DNA of 21,959 bases from contig NZ_CAKVJB010000037.1 in NCBI RefSeq assembly GCF_934754935.1, positions 1 through 21,959 on the forward strand, read 5' to 3'. Made by a program: the position numbers and the translations under genes. Below the pieces are notes generated by a model. That model worked only from the letters and a program-made list of their open reading frames with translations. It had not been told where the DNA came from and made no database searches. How positions within the stretch are numbered: position 1 is the stretch's first letter; the number at the start of each line of letters is the position of its first letter. The stretch comes from an uncultured Holdemanella sp. GTDB taxonomy: Bacteria > Bacillota_I > Bacilli_A > Erysipelotrichales > Erysipelotrichaceae. Shown here piece by piece: positions 1 to 7,637 of the stretch.

Positions 1-10
1 AATTGTTCAT
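1..10 (-). CDS. Start of an unidentified gene leaving the window (partial)
   Basis: On the minus strand a GGAGG (positions 20-16) is followed five bases later by ATG (positions 10-8) and two Asn codons before the window ends. The ribosome site and spacing are good, so a gene probably starts here and runs out of the window. Nothing can be said about the product. The hairpin at 45-72 would lie in its leader. Confidence 0.45.
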
Positions 11-44
11 AAGTACCTCCAAAAACATATACCTATAAACAATT

Positions 45-72
45 GGCCTATTATCAGAAATGATAATAGGCC
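45..72. repeat. Perfect 12-bp inverted repeat with GAAA loop
   Basis: GGCCTATTATCA (45-56), loop GAAA (57-60), TGATAATAGGCC (61-72). There is no convincing T-run on either side, so it is a poor intrinsic terminator. Read on the minus strand it lies in the leader of the gene starting at position 10 and downstream of the HIT-gene terminator. It could be a regulatory leader hairpin, a weak terminator or an operator. I cannot choose between these. Confidence 0.6.
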
Positions 73-119
73 ACACACATTTCAACCTGTATGTCAACAA
101 AAAAATTCAAATTTTCCAC

Positions 120-153
120 AAAAAAAGAGGAGCACATTTTTTGTGTTCTCCTC
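120..153 (-). terminator. Intrinsic terminator of the HIT gene
   Basis: Read on the minus strand, GAGGAG (153-148) plus ACA-rich inner bases pair with TGTGCTCCTC (136-127), with a small bulge, and are followed at once by a run of seven T (126-120 region). It lies about 45 bp beyond the stop codon of the HIT gene. Confidence 0.8.
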
Positions 154-198
154 AAAGCCGTCATTTCTTAACTTAATGACATTGAGTCGTCGACTTCT

Positions 199-591
199 TT
201 ATTTTAGTTTATTCATCAATTCATCAAAATCAGGTTTTTCGATTTCATGAAATTCAATTGTAACGCTATCATTATCTTTATAGCGTGGAATTAAATGAAC
301 ATGGAAATGATTTACGCTTTGTCCAGCCGCTTCATGTACATTGCTTAAGATGTTGATGCCATCACAATGTAAAGTTTGTTCTAATTTATTGGCAAGTTTA
401 CTCGCAACTTCAAAAACATGATTTCTGGTTTCATCCGGACAATCTAGGAATGAATCACAATGTTCTTTAGGAACAACAAGTGTGTGTCCATAAGAAGTTG
501 GATTGATGTCTAGAAACGCAATGACACTTTCATCTTCATAAATTTTATTGCTTGGAATTTCGCCCTTGGCGATCATACAAAAAATACACAT
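199..591 (-). CDS. HIT-family (histidine triad) nucleotide hydrolase
   Basis: This 130-residue protein is full length for the Hint/HIT family. These small soluble dimers hydrolyse purine-nucleoside phosphoramidates or related nucleotidyl bonds. The triad is visible as HFHVHLIP (His95, His97, His99). The N-terminus CIFC (Cys2, Cys5) is the pair that, with downstream histidines, forms a structural zinc site in many Hint proteins. The ATG at 591 is preceded by GGAGG with a ten-base gap, slightly long but the only good choice, since the family normally begins with the CIFC motif. The gene is monocistronic, ends in the terminator at 153-120 and lies downstream of the candidate small RNA, from which it may receive read-through. 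The physiological substrate cannot be told from sequence. Confidence 0.93.
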   Translation of the reverse strand: MCIFCMIAKGEIPSNKIYEDESVIAFLDINPTSYGHTLVVPKEHCDSFLDCPDETRNHVFEVASKLANKLEQTLHCDGINILSNVHEAAGQSVNHFHVHLIPRYKDNDSVTIEFHEIEKPDFDELMNKLK

Positions 592-635
592 AAGTAAAAA
601 TCCTCCTTATTAAAAATAATACATCGTTTTGGAAA

Positions 636-746
636 AAATGAAAAGCCAGACTAAGGGGGTGTCTGGCTCTTCAATAAGGGGATAGAAAATAGTATGAATA
701 CCATTGACTGATTTCATACCGGCAAGGTCTTCAAACTCCTTGCTTG
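636..746 (-). ncRNA. Candidate small RNA with two CCCCUUA motifs
   Basis: No open reading frame explains this stretch. Read on the minus strand it has an extended -10 box TGGTATACT (761-753), then from about 746 a hairpin GCAAGG/CCTTGC, a second hairpin GTATGAA/TTCATAC, a single-stranded ATCCCCTTATTG, and a terminator hairpin GCCAGAC-ACCCCCTTA-GTCTGGC followed by TTTT and a further T-run. The two CCCCTTA segments, one unpaired and one in the terminator loop, are complementary to Shine-Dalgarno sequences. C-rich motifs of this kind occur in RsaE/RoxS-type RNAs of staphylococci and bacilli. Homology to those is not claimed. It could instead be the leader of the HIT gene ending in an attenuator. 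Confidence 0.55.
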
Positions 747-752
747 TAAAGA

Positions 753-761
753 AGTATACCA
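753..761 (-). promoter_or_regulatory. Extended -10 promoter of the candidate small RNA
   Basis: TGG followed by TATACT on the minus strand fits the TGn extended -10 consensus. The base six at normal -35 distance is only ATTTTA. A TTGACA (774-769) lies nearby but only 10 bp away, too close to act as a normal -35 for this box. Confidence 0.5.
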
Positions 762-927
762 TAAGTTGTGTCAAATAAAATGTGAAAAGTGTGGGAAAAT
801 ATGTGATATTTCAACAATGTAGTGTTTAGGCCCCACTTTTGATGATTTTTTGTCTTAATTTATAAAAATGTATGAGTTTGCAGAAGTTAAAAATGGGAAA
901 ATTTGGTTTTTTCTTGAAATATAAATA

Positions 928-952
928 TTGACAACTAGTTTTATGCTATAAT
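928..952 (+). promoter_or_regulatory. Promoter of the murF operon
   Basis: TGCTATAAT (944-952) is a perfect -10 box with the TGn extension. A perfect TTGACA (928-933) lies 13 bp upstream, shorter than the usual 16-18, so the extended -10 probably carries most of the recognition. Transcription would start near 959, leaving a very short leader before the ribosome site at 964. Confidence 0.65.
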
Positions 953-975
953 GTAAACTAAGCGGAGGTTTTGAG

Positions 976-2334
976 ATGATTGTAAAAACCATTCATGAAA
1001 TAACGAATATGATGCATGCGAGTGTGCATGGTGATATTGATGATACAAAAAAAATTCATGGAGTTGTGATTGATTCACGACAAGTGACAAAAGATGTTTT
1101 ATATGTACCTATTATTGGTCAAAGAGTGGATGGACATACGTTTGCCAAACAAACAATTGAAGATGGTGCTTTGATTAGTTTGTGGCAAAAGGATCATGTC
1201 CCATATCCTGATTTTCCTGTTATTTTAGTAGATGATACACTAAAAGCTATGCAGGATCTTTCAAAAGCTTATTTGGATGAGTTACATCCTTTAGTGATTG
1301 GTGTAACGGGTTCAAATGGTAAAACAAGTTGTAAGGATATGTTATATAGTATTTTTTCACAAGAGAAGAGAACACAGAAAACGTTGGGAAACCGCAATAG
1401 CGAAATAGGACTTCCTTTAACGATATTTGATTTTGATGAAGATATTGAAGTGGCTATTTTAGAAATGGGTATGGAAAATAAGGGTGAAATTACACAATTA
1501 ACTTCCATTGCACAACCGGATATTTCTGTCATTACTTCAATTGGTTCGGCGCATATGGAAAATTTGGGTGGAAAATTACAGATTGCCCAGGCTAAATGTG
1601 AAATCTTAGAGGGTACAAAAGAAAATGGATTGTTCCTTTATAATTATGAAAGTAAAGAAATCCAAGAAGTACTTCCTACTTTAGATACAGAAAATAAAAA
1701 AGTTGTTTCCTTTGGTCAAGGTGGCGATATTTCAATCACAAGTGATATTGAATATGATAAAGAAGGCATTGTATTTAATTGTAATATTTTAGATGCACCC
1801 GTACATTTGCGTGCATTTGGAGAATTTCAGGCAATGAACGCATTGCCGTGTATCTATATTGCCAAAGCTTGTCATTTAAAAGAAGATTCGATTTTAAATG
1901 GATTGAAAAATCTAGAAATGACAAAGATGCGTACGCAATTGATTCCAGTAAAAAATGCGTATATTCTAGATGATACATATAAATCAAATCCAGAAAGTGC
2001 TAAAGCCGCCATTGATACATTAATGGAACTTTCGGCTAGTAAACATATTGCCATTTTATCGGATATGTTAGATCTTGGCAGCGAAGAAAAACAAATGCAT
2101 TATGATGTGGGTGTTTATGCCAAAGAAAAAGGAGTGGACGAGTTATATTGTACAGGTCCTCTTTCAAAAGAAACGGCTGAAGGCTTTAATGGAAAATGGT
2201 ATGAAACTAAAGATGAGATATATGAAGCTTGTAAGCCTTTATTAGAAGAAGATTGTGTGATTATGATCAAAGGATCAAGAGCAATGCAAATGGATACATT
2301 AGTAGATGCATTTAGGGGGAAAAACAATGAGTAA
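976..2334 (+). CDS. murF: UDP-MurNAc-tripeptide D-alanyl-D-X ligase (MurF)
   Basis: MurF is a cytoplasmic ATP-dependent ligase that adds the D-Ala-D-X dipeptide to the UDP-MurNAc-tripeptide, completing the pentapeptide precursor. The 452 residues match the usual length. An N-terminal Mur-ligase domain with VIDSRQV precedes the ATP loop TGSNGKTS (residues 111-118, Lys116). GNRNSEIGLPLT follows, then EMGMENKGEI, and a C-terminal domain with DDTYKSNPESAK, the family's ligand-binding motif. GGAGG at 964-968 with seven bases to ATG fixes the start. It overlaps the ligase gene by 8 bp, so the enzyme that makes the dipeptide and the one that uses it are translationally coupled. If the dipeptide is D-Ala-D-Ser, this MurF must accept it; VanC and VanG strains use an ordinary MurF for that. 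Confidence 0.95.
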   Translation: MIVKTIHEITNMMHASVHGDIDDTKKIHGVVIDSRQVTKDVLYVPIIGQRVDGHTFAKQTIEDGALISLWQKDHVPYPDFPVILVDDTLKAMQDLSKAYLDELHPLVIGVTGSNGKTSCKDMLYSIFSQEKRTQKTLGNRNSEIGLPLTIFDFDEDIEVAILEMGMENKGEITQLTSIAQPDISVITSIGSAHMENLGGKLQIAQAKCEILEGTKENGLFLYNYESKEIQEVLPTLDTENKKVVSFGQGGDISITSDIEYDKEGIVFNCNILDAPVHLRAFGEFQAMNALPCIYIAKACHLKEDSILNGLKNLEMTKMRTQLIPVKNAYILDDTYKSNPESAKAAIDTLMELSASKHIAILSDMLDLGSEEKQMHYDVGVYAKEKGVDELYCTGPLSKETAEGFNGKWYETKDEIYEACKPLLEEDCVIMIKGSRAMQMDTLVDAFRGKNNE

Positions 2335-3382
2335 ATTACGTTTAGGTGTCGTATTTGGGGGACAAAGTAGTGAATATTCTGTTTCATTACATTCAACTGG
2401 TTCCTTTTTACGTCAAATTCATGCAGATAACTATGAAATGACTTTAATCGGTATTAATAAAAATGGACATTTCTATTTATACAATGGAGATGTGGATTCG
2501 ATTGAACATGATACATGGGAAAATGAAGAATCTTGTGTGTCTTGTGCATGGGTAAATGGGGGAATTATGCCATTAGATGGTTCAAACAAAGTGATTGAAC
2601 TTGATTGTGTATTCCCTGTATTACATGGTAAAAATGGTGAGGATGGATTGATTCAAGGTTTACTTGAATTGATGAATATTCATTATGTAGGTTGCGATGT
2701 TATGTCAAGTGCTATGTCAATGGATAAAGAAATTATGCATATTTTATGTAAAGAAGCCAATATTCCTTGTGCGGACTACATTTGTTTATATGCCAATCGA
2801 GAAAATCCAACATTTGAACAAATTCAAGAAGAGATTGCATTGCCATGGATCGTTAAACCATGTAATGCAGGAAGTAGCTATGGTGTACATTTTGTAAACA
2901 ATAAAGAAGAATTTGAAAGTGCATGTAAAGATGCATTCTTCTATGATGGTAGAGGTAAGATCTTAGTTGAAAAAGTGATTAAAGGCTTTGAGATTGGTTG
3001 TGCTGTTATGGGAAATGAAGAAATCTTTACAGGATCAGTCGATGAAATTGAAATCACAGGTGGATTCTTCGATTTTGAAGGAAAATATGAAATGAAAGGA
3101 GCCGCTATTTATTGTCCGGCTCGTATTGATGAAAAAACATTTAAAGAAGCTCAAGAATTAGCTCGCAAAACATATATCGCAATGAATTGCTGCGGAATGG
3201 CACGTGTAGATATGTTTGTGACGGAAGATAAAGAAGTAATCTTGAATGAATTGAATACGATTCCTGGATTAACAGCAACTTCTCGTTATCCTTCTATGAT
3301 GAAAGAAGCAGGAATTGAATTTGCGGATTTAATTGACAAGCTAGTTGAACTAGCTATGCAAAGGACAATTGGAGCATGCTAG
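2327..3382 (+). CDS. D-Ala-D-Ala/D-Ala-D-Ser ligase, VanC/VanG-like
   Basis: This ATP-grasp ligase joins D-Ala to a second D-amino acid for peptidoglycan. Visible are GGQSSEYSVS (Glu16, first D-Ala site), PVLHGKNGEDG, KPCNAGSSYGV and the metal site NELNTIPG (residues 307-314). The start is the ATG at 2327, seven bases after AGGGGG; an upstream in-frame ATG at 2306 lacks a ribosome site. The omega-loop reads GFFDFEGKY and the end TATSRYPSMM. From memory of the families, these match VanC (GFFDFEEKY, GHSRYPAMM) and VanG (GFFDYTEKY, SHSRYPNMM), whereas D-Ala-D-Ala ligases usually have YDYEAKY and SMYP. Phe250 and Arg320 here fall on the Phe250/Arg322 pair recalled as D-Ser determinants in VanC2. 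D-Ser as second substrate is therefore inferred. A housekeeping D-Ala-D-Ala role remains possible. No VanX/VanY, VanR or VanS gene is nearby. Confidence 0.9.
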   Translation: MSKLRLGVVFGGQSSEYSVSLHSTGSFLRQIHADNYEMTLIGINKNGHFYLYNGDVDSIEHDTWENEESCVSCAWVNGGIMPLDGSNKVIELDCVFPVLHGKNGEDGLIQGLLELMNIHYVGCDVMSSAMSMDKEIMHILCKEANIPCADYICLYANRENPTFEQIQEEIALPWIVKPCNAGSSYGVHFVNNKEEFESACKDAFFYDGRGKILVEKVIKGFEIGCAVMGNEEIFTGSVDEIEITGGFFDFEGKYEMKGAAIYCPARIDEKTFKEAQELARKTYIAMNCCGMARVDMFVTEDKEVILNELNTIPGLTATSRYPSMMKEAGIEFADLIDKLVELAMQRTIGAC

Positions 3383-4527
3383 AAGCTTATAGCAGGGCTT
3401 GGACTGAAATTGATTATGATGCGATTCGTCATAATGTGAATGAGGTTCGAAAGCTTGTAAAAAACACAAAAATCATGGGTATTGTGAAAGCCAATGCGTA
3501 TGGCTTAGGTGATATTGCATGTGCTAAGGCTCTACAAAAATGTGGTGTGGACTATTTTGGAGTTTCAAGTATTGATGAAGCTTTAAATCTTAGAAATGCA
3601 GGAATTCAAGATAACATCTTGATTTTAGGATATACACCAAGCATGCACTTTCATTATCTTCATGAACAGAATATTGTCCAATCTTTAGTATCGATTGAAT
3701 ATGCTCGAGAATTAAATGCCTATGCCAAAGCGAATGGAGTAAAAATTCGTTGCCATTGTAAAGTGGATACAGGTATGTGCAGAACGGGTGTTGTATATCA
3801 AGAACAAGATAAACACATTGAGGATATTTATGAAGAGTATCGCTTAGAAAATTTATGTGTAGAAGGAATCTTCTCACATTTTCCAGTGAGTGATTGTCTA
3901 GATGAAGATTGTACTGAATTCACAAAAAAACAAATTCAATTGTTTGATGAAGTGATTGATTTATTAAAATCACAAGGTATTGATCCTGGTATTCGTCATC
4001 TTCAAAATAGCTATGGTATTTTGAATTATCCAGAGTTGGAATATGAATATTGTAGACCTGGCCTATTATATATGGGTGTTACGAGTGATAATCATATTGA
4101 AATCAAGACAAATCCGGATTTTATTCCAATCATGTCTATGTATGCCAATGTGAGTTTAGTGAAATGGATCTATCCAGGTCAAAGTGTAAGTTATGGTCGT
4201 CATTTTATAGCTGAAAAGCCAACGAAAGTTGCGACTATGAGTATTGGTTATGCGGATGGATTGCCTCGTTTATTATCCAATCAAGGATTTGAAGTGTTAG
4301 TACACGGTCAAAGATGTAAGGTGATTGGTAACTTGTGCATGGATCAATGTATGATCGATGTTACAGATGTAGAAGATGTTAAAGAAGGCGATGAGGTATG
4401 CATCGTTGGTCGTCAAGGAGATGAAGTCGTTACTGTGGATCAAATTAGTCGTATGGCTAAGACCATCAACAATGAAACATTAACTTCCATTTCTTCGCGT
4501 GTACCTAGATTAAAGGTGCGCTCATGA
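3376..4527 (+). CDS. Alanine/serine racemase, VanT-racemase-like
   Basis: This is a 383-residue fold-type III PLP racemase that would supply D-Ala or D-Ser to the ligase encoded just before it (7-bp overlap). Lys38 in GIVKANAYGLG binds PLP and Tyr273 in SVSYGRHF is the second catalytic base. The segment HLQNSYGILNYP (residues 208-219) differs from the HxANSAA form usual in alanine racemases and resembles the serine racemase domain of VanT (HLQSSYGILNYP, as recalled). Near the C-terminus ISSRVPR has Ser374 where Bacillus-type alanine racemases have Tyr (ISYRVPR). The equivalent residue is implicated in VanT specificity, but some true alanine racemases also vary here. The downstream gene, overlapping by 4 bp, resembles the membrane half of VanT. 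The racemase assignment is firm; serine preference is inferred. Confidence 0.9.
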   Translation: MLEAYSRAWTEIDYDAIRHNVNEVRKLVKNTKIMGIVKANAYGLGDIACAKALQKCGVDYFGVSSIDEALNLRNAGIQDNILILGYTPSMHFHYLHEQNIVQSLVSIEYARELNAYAKANGVKIRCHCKVDTGMCRTGVVYQEQDKHIEDIYEEYRLENLCVEGIFSHFPVSDCLDEDCTEFTKKQIQLFDEVIDLLKSQGIDPGIRHLQNSYGILNYPELEYEYCRPGLLYMGVTSDNHIEIKTNPDFIPIMSMYANVSLVKWIYPGQSVSYGRHFIAEKPTKVATMSIGYADGLPRLLSNQGFEVLVHGQRCKVIGNLCMDQCMIDVTDVEDVKEGDEVCIVGRQGDEVVTVDQISRMAKTINNETLTSISSRVPRLKVRS

Positions 4528-5537
4528 AAAGACAGTATGCATCGATAGATATTGCACGTTATGTTTCTGCATTATTGGTTGTATGTATTCATACATTTCC
4601 ATTTTTAGAAATATCAGAAACATTTAATACGTACTTCATTCATACTGTTTGTCGTTTGGCCGTTCCATTTTTCTTCACAACAAGTGGATTTTTCTTCTTT
4701 AGAAATTATGATTCAAAAAATGAAGATGTGAATGATGCTCGTTTAAAGAAAGCATTGATTCGTTTGTTTAGAATCTATTTGATTTGGACGATTATCTATT
4801 TGCCATATACGATTTTTGATTATACACATAATGGCTTTCATATTACGTATTTATTCACATACGTAAGAGATTTTATCTTTAATGGAAGTTATTATCACTT
4901 ATGGTTTTTGCCAGCCTTAATATTGGCGGATGTGATTGTATATTATCTATATAAGAAAAAAGGTTTAAAGTTTACTTTGATTACTACATTTGTATTATAT
5001 GTTGTAGGGTATTTAATTAATGTGTATACGCCGGTATGGGAAAGTATACCTTATATTTCTTTCTTATTTGGATTCTTTACGAAAGCATTATCAACCGCAA
5101 GAAATGGAATTTTCTTTGGGCCTATGTTTATTGCGATTGGCTTGTTACTTTCAAGAACGCGTCGTTTACCTAAAAAGGTAAGTTTACTTGGTTTCTTGAT
5201 TAGTTTTGTATTCTTGTTTTGTGAAGTAGCTTTATATCGTCATTTTAATATTTTGCGCGATCTAACAAGTATGTATATTTGTTTAGTTCCAGCTGTATAT
5301 TTCTTAGTGAATTATTTGTTGAAGGTCAATATTCCATATCGTAAAATGTTTACCATTTTACGTCATGATTCATTGATGATTTATACTTCACATATTTTGT
5401 TTGCGAAAATCTTCTTAGCTTTGATGCCCCATGCTCATTTAGTTGTTTATTTCTTAACTTTGGCATGTGCACAATGTCTAGCTGGTTTTGTGACTCGTTA
5501 TCAGGATCAATATCCGATATTAAAAAAATTACTGTAA
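4524..5537 (+). CDS. Acyltransferase-3-fold membrane protein, VanT membrane-domain-like
   Basis: This 337-residue protein has about ten hydrophobic segments. IDIARYVSALLVVCIHTFP at the N-terminus carries the Arg and His typical of Acyltransferase-3 proteins (OafA/WecH type), followed by RLAVPFFFTTSGFFFF. Further on, NGSYYHLWFLPAL and TARNGIFFGPMFIAIGLLL match closely, from memory, the membrane half of the serine racemase VanT (ILYHLWYFPAV, GTRNGIFFTPLFLCLG). That domain has been linked to L-serine uptake. The ATG overlaps the racemase stop as ATGA, so the two are translationally coupled. I infer a membrane partner of the racemase, perhaps supplying L-Ser, in effect VanT split into two genes. 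An O-acetyltransferase acting on wall or surface polymers is the alternative. No signal peptide other than the first membrane helix. Confidence 0.78.
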   Translation: MKRQYASIDIARYVSALLVVCIHTFPFLEISETFNTYFIHTVCRLAVPFFFTTSGFFFFRNYDSKNEDVNDARLKKALIRLFRIYLIWTIIYLPYTIFDYTHNGFHITYLFTYVRDFIFNGSYYHLWFLPALILADVIVYYLYKKKGLKFTLITTFVLYVVGYLINVYTPVWESIPYISFLFGFFTKALSTARNGIFFGPMFIAIGLLLSRTRRLPKKVSLLGFLISFVFLFCEVALYRHFNILRDLTSMYICLVPAVYFLVNYLLKVNIPYRKMFTILRHDSLMIYTSHILFAKIFLALMPHAHLVVYFLTLACAQCLAGFVTRYQDQYPILKKLL

Positions 5538-5541
5538 GCTT

Positions 5542-7113
5542 ATGATTCGATTATTTCAAGTGAAATGTGCGAGTGAAAATGAAATTGAAGCACAGATCTT
5601 AAAAAAACTGCGAATCCGTAAAGAAGACCTTTTGCAGTGGCACGTACATAGAAAAAGTGTGGACGCACGCCACCAGAAGGTCTTGTTTTCGTATGTCGTA
5701 GATTGTAAAGTTAAAAATGAAAAGAAACTTTTAAAATTAAAAGATGTTTCATTAACACCCGATGAAACATATCATCAAGTAAAGAATGGAGAACATACAT
5801 TATCTTCTAGACCTGTTGTTGTTGGATTTGGTCCAGCTGGTATGTTTGCCGCTTTGATTCTTGCGCAATATGGGTATAAACCGATTGTTTTAGAAAGAGG
5901 ATCGAATGTGGATGTTCGTAAACAAAAAGTGGAAACTTTTTGGGAAAGTGGAGTATTGGATGAAGAATGCAATGTTCAATTTGGAGAAGGTGGAGCTGGT
6001 GCCTTTAGTGATGGAAAACTAACCACTCGATCAAAGGATTCTTTGTGTCGTAAAGTTTTAGAGGAACTTGTTTCTTTTGGAGCAAAACTGGAAATATTGA
6101 TTGATCAACATCCTCATATTGGTACAGATGCTTTCTTGTCTATTATTAAAAATTGTCGTAAAGAAATTGAAAGATTGGGTGGAACTTTCTATTTTGATAC
6201 GAAATTAGAGGATATCAAAGTAGAGAATGGTATCTTGAAACAAATCTGTTTCAATCATCAATGGATGGATTGTGATGCGTTGATTTTGGCAACTGGACAT
6301 AGTGCAAGTGATACGATTTTAATGCTTCACAAACATGGTATGCATGTTGAAAATAAACCGTTTGCGGTAGGCGTTCGTATTGAGCATAAACAGAAATATA
6401 TCAATGAGGCTATGCTTCATGAGTATAGTGAAGATGAAAGATTGATTCCAGCTCGTTATCAATTGACATATACGGCTTCCAATTCGAAAGGTGTATATAC
6501 ATTCTGTATGTGTCCGGGTGGATATGTGATTCCTAGTTCTTGTCAAAAAGAACAATTGGTTGTGAATGGCATGTCGTATGCGAGTCGTAGTGGTGAAAAT
6601 GCCAATAGTGCTTTACTGGTGCAAATCAATGATTCGGATTATGGAAATGCATTGTTTGCAGGCTTAAAATATCAGGAAGACTTGGAAAAGAAAGCTTTTG
6701 ATATGGGACAAGACTATAAAGCTTGTGTACAGCTGGCCAAGGATTATTTAGAGAATAGAGTGTCTGAACAATTTGAATCGGTATTACCGACCTACTCCAT
6801 TGGTACAACATTCTGTGATTTGAATGATTTATTCAGTGATGAAGTGAATTTAGCACTACATGAAGCTTTAAAACATTTTGAAAAGAAGGTGCCTGGCTTT
6901 GTTTCGAGTGGTGCTATATTGAGTGCTGTGGAATCAAGAAGCAGCAGTAGTGTACGTTTAGTGCGCGATAAAGAATCTTATGTTTCAAATATTCAAGGTA
7001 TATATCCAAGTGGTGAAGGTAGTGGATATGCAGGTGGCATTATGACAAGTGCAATTGATGGGATTCGTAGTGCTGAGCATTTGATTGAATACTTTGCCAA
7101 AGGGGATTTCTAA
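5542..7113 (+). CDS. FAD-dependent dehydrogenase of the COG2509 type
   Basis: This 523-residue protein belongs to a family of NAD(P)/FAD oxidoreductases widespread in anaerobic bacteria whose substrate is unknown. An N-terminal domain of about 85 residues with RKEDL and RKSVDAR (typical of the family) precedes the dinucleotide-binding loop GFGPAG (residues 95-100), then VLERG and the glycine-rich FGEGGAGAFSDGKLTTR. The C-terminal PSGEGSGYAGGIMTSA is the second FAD-contact motif. It is soluble, with no membrane segment. The start lies 4 bp after the preceding stop and has no clear Shine-Dalgarno sequence (only TAAG close by), which suggests re-initiation from the upstream gene. The family usually sits near cell-wall or translation genes in Bacillota, which gives no functional clue by itself. 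Confidence 0.88.
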   Translation: MIRLFQVKCASENEIEAQILKKLRIRKEDLLQWHVHRKSVDARHQKVLFSYVVDCKVKNEKKLLKLKDVSLTPDETYHQVKNGEHTLSSRPVVVGFGPAGMFAALILAQYGYKPIVLERGSNVDVRKQKVETFWESGVLDEECNVQFGEGGAGAFSDGKLTTRSKDSLCRKVLEELVSFGAKLEILIDQHPHIGTDAFLSIIKNCRKEIERLGGTFYFDTKLEDIKVENGILKQICFNHQWMDCDALILATGHSASDTILMLHKHGMHVENKPFAVGVRIEHKQKYINEAMLHEYSEDERLIPARYQLTYTASNSKGVYTFCMCPGGYVIPSSCQKEQLVVNGMSYASRSGENANSALLVQINDSDYGNALFAGLKYQEDLEKKAFDMGQDYKACVQLAKDYLENRVSEQFESVLPTYSIGTTFCDLNDLFSDEVNLALHEALKHFEKKVPGFVSSGAILSAVESRSSSSVRLVRDKESYVSNIQGIYPSGEGSGYAGGIMTSAIDGIRSAEHLIEYFAKGDF

Positions 7114-7637
7114 TGAATATTTTTGCACCGGATTATTATGTTCAGAGTTATAAAACTTTGAATATTAGAAAACTTCGTGAAATGGGAATTCAATTACTTC
7201 TTTGTGACATAGATAATACGCTTGTGGCGTATTATGAAGAAGTTCCCAATCAAGATGTGATTGATTTTATTCATAAGTTAAAAAAGAATGGAATTGAGGT
7301 TGCGCTTTGTTCAAACTCTCCAAGTTCAAGGGGAAAGAATTTTGGTAAGCATCTTCCAGTTTCAAAAACATATCCATTTTCGTGTAAACCATTTCCTTTT
7401 TGTTTTAAAAAGGCGATGAAAGATCATGGCTTAAAAGCCAATCAGATTGCGATTTTAGGCGATCAGTTGTATACAGATATATTGGGTGGAAATATTTGGG
7501 GTTTATATACGATATTAACGGCTCCAATTGCGATCAAGGATCGAAATATCACAAAGGTGTTTCGTTTCTTTGAAGAATTAATATATGGTTATTTAGAAAA
7601 GAAAAAAGTATTGAAGCGAGGTGAATTTGATGACTAA
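7113..7637 (+). CDS. yqeG: YqeG-family HAD-type phosphatase
   Basis: This is a 174-residue HAD-superfamily IIIA hydrolase, cytoplasmic. Motif I is CDIDNTL with nucleophile Asp32 and acid Asp34. Motif II is the Ser in CSNSPS, and motif IV is GDQLYTD. The family resembles mitochondrial phosphatidylglycerophosphate phosphatase. In Bacillota it always heads the yqeG-yqeH-yhbY-nadD-yqeK-rsfS block, as here. The ATG shares one base with the previous stop (TAATG). The shikimate gene aroE, which follows yqeG/yqeH in Bacillus subtilis, is absent from this copy of the block. The physiological substrate is unsettled. Confidence 0.92.
   Translation: MNIFAPDYYVQSYKTLNIRKLREMGIQLLLCDIDNTLVAYYEEVPNQDVIDFIHKLKKNGIEVALCSNSPSSRGKNFGKHLPVSKTYPFSCKPFPFCFKKAMKDHGLKANQIAILGDQLYTDILGGNIWGLYTILTAPIAIKDRNITKVFRFFEELIYGYLEKKKVLKRGEFDD

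Noticed and set aside
2306..2326. Upstream ATG extending the ligase by seven residues
   Set aside because: The extension covers the AGGGGG ribosome site that serves the ATG at 2327, and family members begin near MSKLRLGVVFGG.
2327..5537. A complete acquired vancomycin-resistance cluster
   Set aside because: No VanX/VanXY peptidase, no VanR/VanS pair and no mobile element are present; the genes sit inside a core operon, so only an intrinsic D-Ser pathway is suggested.
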